Assembly: GCA_964619775.1 (NCBI GenBank) | Contig: CAZUFB010000015.1 | Span: 1-37,487 of the forward strand | Length of the DNA: 37,487 nt | Direction: 5' to 3' | Source: CAZUFB01 sp964619775 | Lineage (GTDB): Bacteria; Actinomycetota; Coriobacteriia; Coriobacteriales; UMGS124 | Shown: in pieces, positions 31,954 to 37,487 of the stretch | Position numbering within the stretch: position 1 is the first letter of the stretch | Layout: each line of letters begins with the position of its first letter | Made by a program: the position numbers and the translations under genes | Notes under the pieces: generated by a model | Told to the model about the DNA's origin: nothing | Database searches by the model: none | What the model saw: only the letters and a program-made list of their open reading frames with translations

Positions 31954-33996
31954 CTATATATCCGCTTCGCCCAAACGATAGTGGGGGCTGTACGGGTCGA
32001 AGTTCGGGTTGTGGCTCGGGTCGCCCCCTTTAAGCGAGCACGCGTGCTTGGAGAGCAGGAGCGACCGGTCGCACGCGGGGGCGGCGGGACCCGGTTCGAG
32101 CAGGGAGCGTCTCGTCTCCCACTCCGCCGTGGCAAACGGGGTGTACACGTTGGCCTCCCCGCGCTCGAACGCGGAGAGGCAGGCGTCCGCCAACATGTAG
32201 GCGACCGTGCAAAAGCTCCGGTCGAGCCCGACCGCATGCAGCGACGACGCACGGACCAGGCAGCAGTCTGCATCGAGCACGGCGGCGTCGTAGGGTCGGT
32301 GCAGACGGCCGATGTAGCCCTCGTCGGAGGCAGGAAGGCATCTGCCCAGGGACACCAGCGAACCGTCGGGCGCCACGATGCAGCCGGCCTGATCCACCAA
32401 ACCGCAGGAGAGAAGGATCCGCGGAGAGACGGCGAACACCTCGGGGCGAGAAAAGTAACCCGCCATCGTCTCGAGCGACGCGGCGTCGAGGGCGAGGCGG
32501 CCCGACGCAAACAGGACAAGACCGTCCTTCTGCGCCGAAGCCCAGGAGGCGATGTCGGCGGCCGGAGCGTCGGCGGACACGGACTCGACGGTACCGGACG
32601 GGCCTCCGAACGCCGCAACGGCCGCACGCAAGCGCTCGGAGGGTTCGCCCACCACAAGGCAGCGCAGCGGGGGCCGATCGGAACCCACGGCGAAGTCGGC
32701 GCGGTAGGTGCTCGGAACGCGCTCGCGCACGACCTCGGCGTCGACGCCCCGCCGGGCGAGATGGTCGGCGATCGCGCGCCGACCCGACTCTTGGGCGTAC
32801 AGCTTCGAGTCGGGGTTGTTGTTCATCGACCCTTCATGAATGCGCCAGTGGTAGAGCACGTAGGGAACGCGCACGGCCTTAAGGCCGAGCTCGAACACCT
32901 TGAGCGTCAGGTCGTAGTCCTGCGCGCCGTCGACCTCGGGACCGGAACGCCGCGTGAGATCCAAGGCGCGACGGCTCACCATGAGCCAGTGGAGGACGTA
33001 GTCGTTCGAATAGAGGAGGTCCGGGTTGTGCCCCGGCTTGAAAAGCGGGATACGGTAGCGCCCCAGCTCGTCGATGCTATCCTCGTCGCAGTACAGCAGG
33101 TCGGCGGGCTCGGTGCCGCCGACAGCCGTCACCATGGCGGCGAGCGCCTGCGGCTCCACGACGTCGTCATGGTCGAGAAAGCAGACGTAGTCGCCCGTGC
33201 AGCACGCTATACCCTCGTTGGTGTTCGCCGCGATCCCGCGGTTCTCGGGGCAGTCGACCACTCGAATGCGGGCGTCGTCGAACGCGGCGAGCACCTCGCG
33301 CACGCCCTCGTCGCCGGGGCTCGCATTGACCAGGACGAGCTCCCAGCGCGGGTACGTTTGGGCGAGCACCGAGTCGACCATGGCGCGCAGATACGCTGGG
33401 GGCGTGCGGAACACCGGGCACACGATGCTGACGAGGGGACCTTCGCGCGGCACCTCCAGGGCCTCCAGGGCGCGGCGGTGCCCCTCGAGCCAGCGCCCGT
33501 ATCCCTCGACGTCGGCGGCGGCGTTGCAAATGCGCTCGAAGTAGCCGCGAATCAGCTCGTTGCGTCGCCGATGGTCGACCGGGCGCACAGCGCGCCCCGA
33601 ACGGATCGAGAACCAGGGCATACGGCTCGAGACGGGCAGCGCGTGCTCGCTCACCACCCAGGCCGCGCCGTCGATATCGAGCATGCGGCTCGCCAAAGGC
33701 CCCTCGCCATGCGACGCAAAGTCGCCGGAACCGCCGACGAGGAGCCCTTGCAGCCTCGACGGAAGGCTCAGGTGAACCATGGCGTCGCCTGTGTGGGACG
33801 GGGCGCGGAACAGCAGGACGGACCATACGAACCCCGACGGCGGCCTCTGGACGTCGTCGTCGTTGGCGCGCACGCACGACACGACGCGAATCGCCTCGCC
33901 GCGGGCCAGCTCGCGCGCCGTGAACGGCTCTTCTTCGACGGATCGACGGGCCAACGCCGCCAGACCGCCTTCCTCCCGCACCGCCGCACCCTCCAT
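31954..33996 (-). CDS. Family 2 glycosyltransferase with degenerate second domain
   Basis: A 680-residue relative of the tandem GT2 protein at 23798. The N-terminal ~200 residues are unrecognised. The first GT-A domain is intact (PLVSIVCPVFRTPPAYLRAMVDSVLAQTY, DHDD near residue 276, GAQDYDLTLKVFELG, VLYHWRIHEGS). The second domain appears only as a shortened remnant (PLRCLVVGEPS.., GLVLFASGRL.. where the partner has NNDT, CIVAPDGSLVSLG). It should therefore transfer one sugar. The ATG at 33996 is chosen from GAGGAGAGG upstream and loss of conservation before it. First gene of the polysaccharide cluster, 122 bp before the DUF4012 gene. Confidence 0.87.
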   Translation of the reverse strand: MEGAAVREEGGLAALARRSVEEEPFTARELARGEAIRVVSCVRANDDDVQRPPSGFVWSVLLFRAPSHTGDAMVHLSLPSRLQGLLVGGSGDFASHGEGPLASRMLDIDGAAWVVSEHALPVSSRMPWFSIRSGRAVRPVDHRRRNELIRGYFERICNAAADVEGYGRWLEGHRRALEALEVPREGPLVSIVCPVFRTPPAYLRAMVDSVLAQTYPRWELVLVNASPGDEGVREVLAAFDDARIRVVDCPENRGIAANTNEGIACCTGDYVCFLDHDDVVEPQALAAMVTAVGGTEPADLLYCDEDSIDELGRYRIPLFKPGHNPDLLYSNDYVLHWLMVSRRALDLTRRSGPEVDGAQDYDLTLKVFELGLKAVRVPYVLYHWRIHEGSMNNNPDSKLYAQESGRRAIADHLARRGVDAEVVRERVPSTYRADFAVGSDRPPLRCLVVGEPSERLRAAVAAFGGPSGTVESVSADAPAADIASWASAQKDGLVLFASGRLALDAASLETMAGYFSRPEVFAVSPRILLSCGLVDQAGCIVAPDGSLVSLGRCLPASDEGYIGRLHRPYDAAVLDADCCLVRASSLHAVGLDRSFCTVAYMLADACLSAFERGEANVYTPFATAEWETRRSLLEPGPAAPACDRSLLLSKHACSLKGGDPSHNPNFDPYSPHYRLGEADI

Positions 33997-34093
33997 ACGC
34001 CCAGCCTCTCCTCGAGCCCTATGCCGCCTGCACACCATAGCACATGCCCCATACTCCCCGACCGCCCGGACCATGCGAAGCCCGGATGCCCCT

Positions 34094-34636
34094 TCACCCC
34101 TCCGCGAACGCGCGTACGGGGCGGTAGGCCTCCACGAGGCGCTCGAGGGACCAGGAGGCGTTGGCGGGGCTCGTCGAGGGAAGCTTGATTGCCGACACGC
34201 CGGTCGCGGGCTCGCAAAAGCGCCGGTACAGGTTCCACGCCTTCGACCCGGTGGCAAAAACCGCCACGATGGGGGCCGCGTCGAGGATGCGGCGCAGGTC
34301 GTTGGGCACGGGGTCGGCGATGGAGGCGTCGGACGCGCCGTGGATGGTGCAGCTTGCCAACACGTCCCACAGTGCCACGCGGTGGCGCAGGGCGAATGTG
34401 CGGCGCCCTTCGACACCCCGGGGGACCTCCTGCTCGCCGAACAGCGACGCCATCACCGGCCAAAAACGGTTGCGCGGGTGCCCGTAGTAGAACCCGGCGT
34501 CCCGCGACGCCGGCGAAGGCATCGTGCCGAGCACCAAGACGCGCGACCGAGCGTCGAACACCGGCTCTATGGTGTGCACCACGCCGACGCGGCCCGCGGC
34601 GTCTCTCGGCCCGGACGTCCCTTCGCACCGTGCCAT
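34094..34636 (-). CDS. DNA-deoxyinosine/uracil glycosylase (UDG family 6-like)
   Basis: A 180-residue base-excision glycosylase of the UDG superfamily, closest by motif to hypoxanthine-DNA glycosylases. Seen: LVLGTMPSPASRDAGFYYGHPRNRFWP (residues 34-60; Asn56 sits at the catalytic Asn position of family 6), LWDVLASCTIHGASDASI, and the C-terminal loop LPSTSPAN (152-159). It should remove deaminated bases (hypoxanthine and/or uracil). The ATG at 34636 lies 4 bp after the vsr stop, so the two are co-transcribed and probably coupled; the first ~20 residues are not conserved. Mug-type activity on G:U is an alternative reading. Confidence 0.85.
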   Translation of the reverse strand: MARCEGTSGPRDAAGRVGVVHTIEPVFDARSRVLVLGTMPSPASRDAGFYYGHPRNRFWPVMASLFGEQEVPRGVEGRRTFALRHRVALWDVLASCTIHGASDASIADPVPNDLRRILDAAPIVAVFATGSKAWNLYRRFCEPATGVSAIKLPSTSPANASWSLERLVEAYRPVRAFAEG

Positions 34637-34640
34637 GTCC

Positions 34641-35333
34641 CTACCTGCCCCTCTGCGTACGGCGCCGCCTTGCGCGCTCGCGCACCCGTTCGGAGGCCAG
34701 GCCGCGCGGGCCGCGGACGCACGTCCGCCCCAAAACCACCAGCCTGCCGGGACGCTCGTCGACCTTCGCGCGCACCGGGCGGGCAAGGCGCACCTCGGCT
34801 ACGACCTCGTCCATCGTGCGGCGCACGCGCCGCTTCTTGAGACGGCACTCCCACACGACGATGACGGTCCAGCCGAGGTCGAGCAGTGTGCGGGTGTGCC
34901 GTTTGTCGCGCTCGCGGTTGCGGTGGAACTTGGCCTCCCAGAACTCGGTGTTCGACCGCGGCCGGCTCGGGTGGCAGTACGGGCAGCGGTGCCAGAAGCA
35001 CCCGTGCACAAAGATGGCCACCTTCCTACCGGGAAACGCCACGTCGGGCCGGCCAAGCTCCCGCTTCCACTGCAACCGGTAGCCGGTGAGGCCCGCCGCG
35101 CGCAGATATGAGCGCACGAGCAGTTCGGGCTTCGTGTTTCTGCTGCGGTTGCCCTGCATCGACCGGCGCGTCGCCTCGGAGCTGGCCGGCGGGGCGTCCG
35201 GGCCTTTCGACAGGCGGCGCGCGGGTGGAGAGGCGGTGGAACCGCCCGTCTCGCCTGTGCCGCACGCGATGCCCTCTGCCGTCGCCGTACGGACGCCCGT
35301 TTTACAGGTGCCCTGCTTTGAACCTGCACGCAC
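34641..35333 (-). CDS. vsr: Very-short-patch repair endonuclease (Vsr)
   Basis: Vsr nicks 5' of the T in T:G mismatches formed by deamination of 5-methylcytosine. Seen: SRNTKPELLVRSYLRAAGLTGYRLQ, catalytic Asp97 (GRPDVAF), FVHGCFWHRCPYCH with His110 and zinc-site Cys/His, EFWEAKFHRNRERD with Asp143, and GWTVIVVWEC. No dcm methyltransferase gene lies in the window. At 230 residues it exceeds the usual ~150: about 50 non-conserved N-terminal residues and a basic ~60-residue C-terminal tail. GTG at 35333 is the first possible start, 15 bp after the lipoprotein gene; the true start may be nearer the ATG at 35159, though that would truncate the ASSEATRR segment common in the family. Confidence 0.9.
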   Translation of the reverse strand: MRAGSKQGTCKTGVRTATAEGIACGTGETGGSTASPPARRLSKGPDAPPASSEATRRSMQGNRSRNTKPELLVRSYLRAAGLTGYRLQWKRELGRPDVAFPGRKVAIFVHGCFWHRCPYCHPSRPRSNTEFWEAKFHRNRERDKRHTRTLLDLGWTVIVVWECRLKKRRVRRTMDEVVAEVRLARPVRAKVDERPGRLVVLGRTCVRGPRGLASERVRERARRRRTQRGR

Positions 35334-35348
35334 GGATGCGATCCGCCC

Positions 35349-36149
35349 CTACACGGCGACGTCTGCTTCGGCGGCCTCGCCCTCGGCGGACATGTCTTCT
35401 TCGACGGTTCCCTCCTCGACGGTTCCCTCCTCGGCGACGTCAGCATCCGTAGTGGCCGCGTCGGTCCCCACGGCGGCGACGTTGGCCTCGGCCGTCTCGG
35501 CGGTCGCATCGACCTGCGCGTCGGTAGGCGTCGAGGCGGCATCGATGTCGAGGCCGCCGAGCAGCGCGGTCGTCAAGGCCGTGCCGTCCTCCAGCGTCCA
35601 GGTGTTCCCGCTGCGGCTGTAGCTCAACTCGACGGTAGTGGTCGTCGTCCCCAGGCTTGCGTCCTCAAGACACGCCGTCAGCACCTCGGCGAGGTGCTGG
35701 GTCAGCTCGGAGTCGTCGAGCGCAGCCAGCGCCTCGCGCCCCGCAGAGGTGGCCAGCTCGTTGGAGATCGTCGCGGTGTAGTTCTGCAGCGCCGTCGTGA
35801 GATCCTTGTTCGTGACCGTCAGGGTCACCGTTGCGCTGTCGCCGTCCACCTGCACGTCGTCGACCGTATAGGTCAAATCCGAAAACAGCGGCCCGTAGAC
35901 CGAGACCAGGTCGACGCCGGCGTTTTGCAGGTCGGTCGTGTAGTCCGAGGCGAAAAGGCTCGCCGCCGTCTCGCTCGACAGCTCCGTGAGCTGGGCGATG
36001 TCCTCCTCGATGCCTTGCGTCAGAGCGTCGCGCACGTCCTCGTCGGTGTTCGAGCAGCCCGCAAGGGCGGCGGCCGAGCAGGCAACCGCCGCCGCAAGCA
36101 GCACGGCAAGCAGGCGCCTTCCCAGCGAACCTCCACGCATGACGGTCAT
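35349..36149 (-). CDS. Predicted lipoprotein
   Basis: A 266-residue exported lipoprotein. The signal sequence (1-31) ends in lipobox LAGC with lipidated Cys32. A mixed alpha/beta domain follows (about 36-180), with alternating charged/hydrophobic strands (YTVDDVQVDGDSATVTLTVTNKDL) and helices typical of small actinobacterial lipoproteins. The last ~70 residues are an Ala/Thr/Glu/Asp-rich acidic tail containing a tandem VEEGT repeat. No specific family is recognised and no function assigned. The ATG at 36149 has AAAGGA upstream. The 246 bp upstream to the next gene contains TAGTAT and TAGAAT hexamers on the minus strand as possible -10 boxes, without a good -35. Confidence 0.82.
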   Translation of the reverse strand: MTVMRGGSLGRRLLAVLLAAAVACSAAALAGCSNTDEDVRDALTQGIEEDIAQLTELSSETAASLFASDYTTDLQNAGVDLVSVYGPLFSDLTYTVDDVQVDGDSATVTLTVTNKDLTTALQNYTATISNELATSAGREALAALDDSELTQHLAEVLTACLEDASLGTTTTTVELSYSRSGNTWTLEDGTALTTALLGGLDIDAASTPTDAQVDATAETAEANVAAVGTDAATTDADVAEEGTVEEGTVEEDMSAEGEAAEADVAV

Positions 36150-36395
36150 GGCTCAATGTCCTTTCTCCGCTGGCGCGCTGGGCGCGCCGCACTCCCCTCG
36201 TGCATCGGGCAATCGGTTGCTCTGCACCACGATACTATGAACCCCCGCCCGTGGGAACCTCGCACAAATTCTACCCTGCGACCCAGGGCGATCCACGCAG
36301 CCTCCGGACGAGGCGCGGGGGCGATGCGCGCAGGGGCGCGCAAGCCCGAAGCGCGGGGGCACCCGGCATTTTGCGGACCGCCATGAGGCCTCCCC

Positions 36396-37406
36396 TCAGC
36401 CCTCCCGCAGAGAACGCCCGTCGGCACGCCCGGCAATCAGCCGTTCGAGCGCGCCCACCACGTCGAGCGGGTTTTCGAGCCCCGCCGACAGCACGTAGCT
36501 TCCCGGCACCGGGCCACATGCAAGCACGCTTCGGTCGCACCCGCAGGAAAGCGCCTCGGGCGCCGCCGTCGGCACGCCGCCCCCGTCCGGCACGCCCACC
36601 AGCCCGAACGCCACAAGCGGCCCAAAGCCGTGCTCCATCGTGCGACGGGCGGCGTCGTTGGCCGTATCGTCGGGTAAGCCGGGGTAGGACACCCACGCCA
36701 CGCGCCCGTCGGCCGCCAGGTAGTGCGCCGCCACGAGCGCCGTGTCGCTGCGGCGCTGGGAGCGCAGGGACAGAGGGGCAAGCGCCTCGGCCAGCAGCTC
36801 GGCGGCCATCGCGTCGAGCCCGCGCGCCGGCGCTTCGACGTCCCCCGCGTCGACCGCCGCCGCAAGCTCGGCCTCCAGTTCCTCCCCCACCCGATCGGTG
36901 CGGCACACGGCGACGAGCAGCGGAACCCGCCCGTCGCCCAGCCCGACGGCCTCAAGCAGCCTCGGGGGAACAAGCTCCCGCACATCCTCGACCGCCACGT
37001 CGGCCCCCATCTGCAGCGGACGGCACAGATAAGGGCCGACCGGCCCGTTGAACACTGCGCGCAGCCGCCCTTCCGCCGCCGGTTGGGACAGCCACGCCCT
37101 CAAAGGTTCCACCGTCAACCGCCCATCGCCGCCAACCGCCAGCGTCGCGCGCAGCTCGACGCGGCCCGTCCCCCCGCCGTCGCACCAACCCGCAAGCGCC
37201 GCCGCGGCGTCCGGCCCGAGCAGCATGCAGCGCGCCCCTCCCGCCAAGGCGGCAAGCGCCGCGCAGAACGGGTCGCGCTCCCACACCCCACACGCCAGCG
37301 TGTCGAAGCTCCGGTCGGGCCGTAGAGCCTGCCCCTCGCCTGCGCCGCGCGCGGCCGCGAGCAAGGGCGCCCCTGCGGCCCGCACCCGTTGCGCATTGCA
37401 TTCCAT
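36396..37406 (-). CDS. Cys/Met-metabolism PLP-enzyme homologue lacking catalytic residues (pseudoenzyme)
   Basis: A 336-residue protein with clear remnants of the cystathionine gamma-synthase/O-acetylhomoserine sulfhydrylase fold: FDTLACGVW and RDPFCAALAALAGGA near the N terminus, GPYLCRPLQMGADVAV (124-139), VAWVSYPGLPDDTANDAARRTMEHGFGPLVAFGLVG (237-271) and SAGLENPLDVVGALERL (307-323). The PLP-binding lysine (normally S-x-T-K after GADIVV) is replaced by EDVRE. The pyridine-contacting Asp of VDNT is FNG, and the substrate-carboxylate Arg of the R-L-S-V-G motif is Val. It therefore cannot be a normal PLP enzyme. The frame is intact. The ATG at 37406 has GGAGGAG upstream; a GTG at 37430 would add eight residues. 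Family usual length is 380-430. Confidence 0.8.
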   Translation of the reverse strand: MECNAQRVRAAGAPLLAAARGAGEGQALRPDRSFDTLACGVWERDPFCAALAALAGGARCMLLGPDAAAALAGWCDGGGTGRVELRATLAVGGDGRLTVEPLRAWLSQPAAEGRLRAVFNGPVGPYLCRPLQMGADVAVEDVRELVPPRLLEAVGLGDGRVPLLVAVCRTDRVGEELEAELAAAVDAGDVEAPARGLDAMAAELLAEALAPLSLRSQRRSDTALVAAHYLAADGRVAWVSYPGLPDDTANDAARRTMEHGFGPLVAFGLVGVPDGGGVPTAAPEALSCGCDRSVLACGPVPGSYVLSAGLENPLDVVGALERLIAGRADGRSLREG

Positions 37407-37487
37407 GCGCGTCTCCTCCCTGTCGGTCACCGTTTGCGCCTATACTGACACCGTACATGCTACCCCCATCGCAAGCCGGCTGCATCG

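Overview
The window reads as chromosome of a GC-rich anaerobic actinobacterium, most likely a member of the Coriobacteriia. This is inferred from three things seen together: very GC-rich coding DNA with many GTG starts, a six-subunit energy-converting (Ech-type) [NiFe] hydrogenase, and large secreted wall proteins built from GW/YW repeats with long acidic Ala/Ser/Glu linkers beside a rhamnose polysaccharide cluster. No rRNA, tRNA, CRISPR array or intact insertion sequence was found. Genus cannot be fixed from the sequence alone.

Region by region: (1) 0.25-4.8 kb, minus strand: rsmI, then metG-tatD-iron-sulfur flavoprotein, a translation/housekeeping group with overlapping or nearly touching genes. 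(2) 5.16-10.66 kb, plus strand: a tight echABCDEF operon closed by an 18-bp hairpin. It should couple oxidation of reduced ferredoxin to H2 formation and ion export, or run in reverse; its ferredoxin-like subunit has an Asp where one cluster-binding Cys is expected. (3) 10.9-15.9 kb, minus strand: the conserved phoH-ybeY-dgkA-era-recO cluster, here carrying a deoC with a Cys/His-rich insertion between era and recO. (4) 15.9-22.2 kb: galE, then a divergent pair of secreted wall enzymes sharing one repeat architecture. One ends in an NlpC/P60 peptidase domain, the other in a YkuD L,D-transpeptidase domain. (5) 22.2-34 kb: a gene-poor stretch, a zinc-ribbon membrane protein, and a minus-strand polysaccharide cluster. 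Its gene order in transcription is GT2 glycosyltransferase, DUF4012 protein, rmlA, rmlD, rmlB, rmlC, tandem-domain GT2 glycosyltransferase. (6) 34.1-37.4 kb, minus strand: a family-6-type DNA glycosylase paired with an orphan Vsr endonuclease, a lipoprotein, and a homologue of Cys/Met-metabolism PLP enzymes that has lost its catalytic residues.

How it fits together: the ech operon is the energy module. galE, rmlABCD, DUF4012 and the glycosyltransferases should make a galactose/rhamnose-containing surface glycan, and the repeat proteins are candidates to bind that envelope while cutting or cross-linking peptidoglycan. The glycosylase-Vsr pair looks like a small deamination-repair unit. The observations most worth a second look are the PLP-fold pseudoenzyme, the EchF Asp ligand, the DeoC metal-like insertion, the glycosylase-Vsr pair and the divergent wall-enzyme pair.
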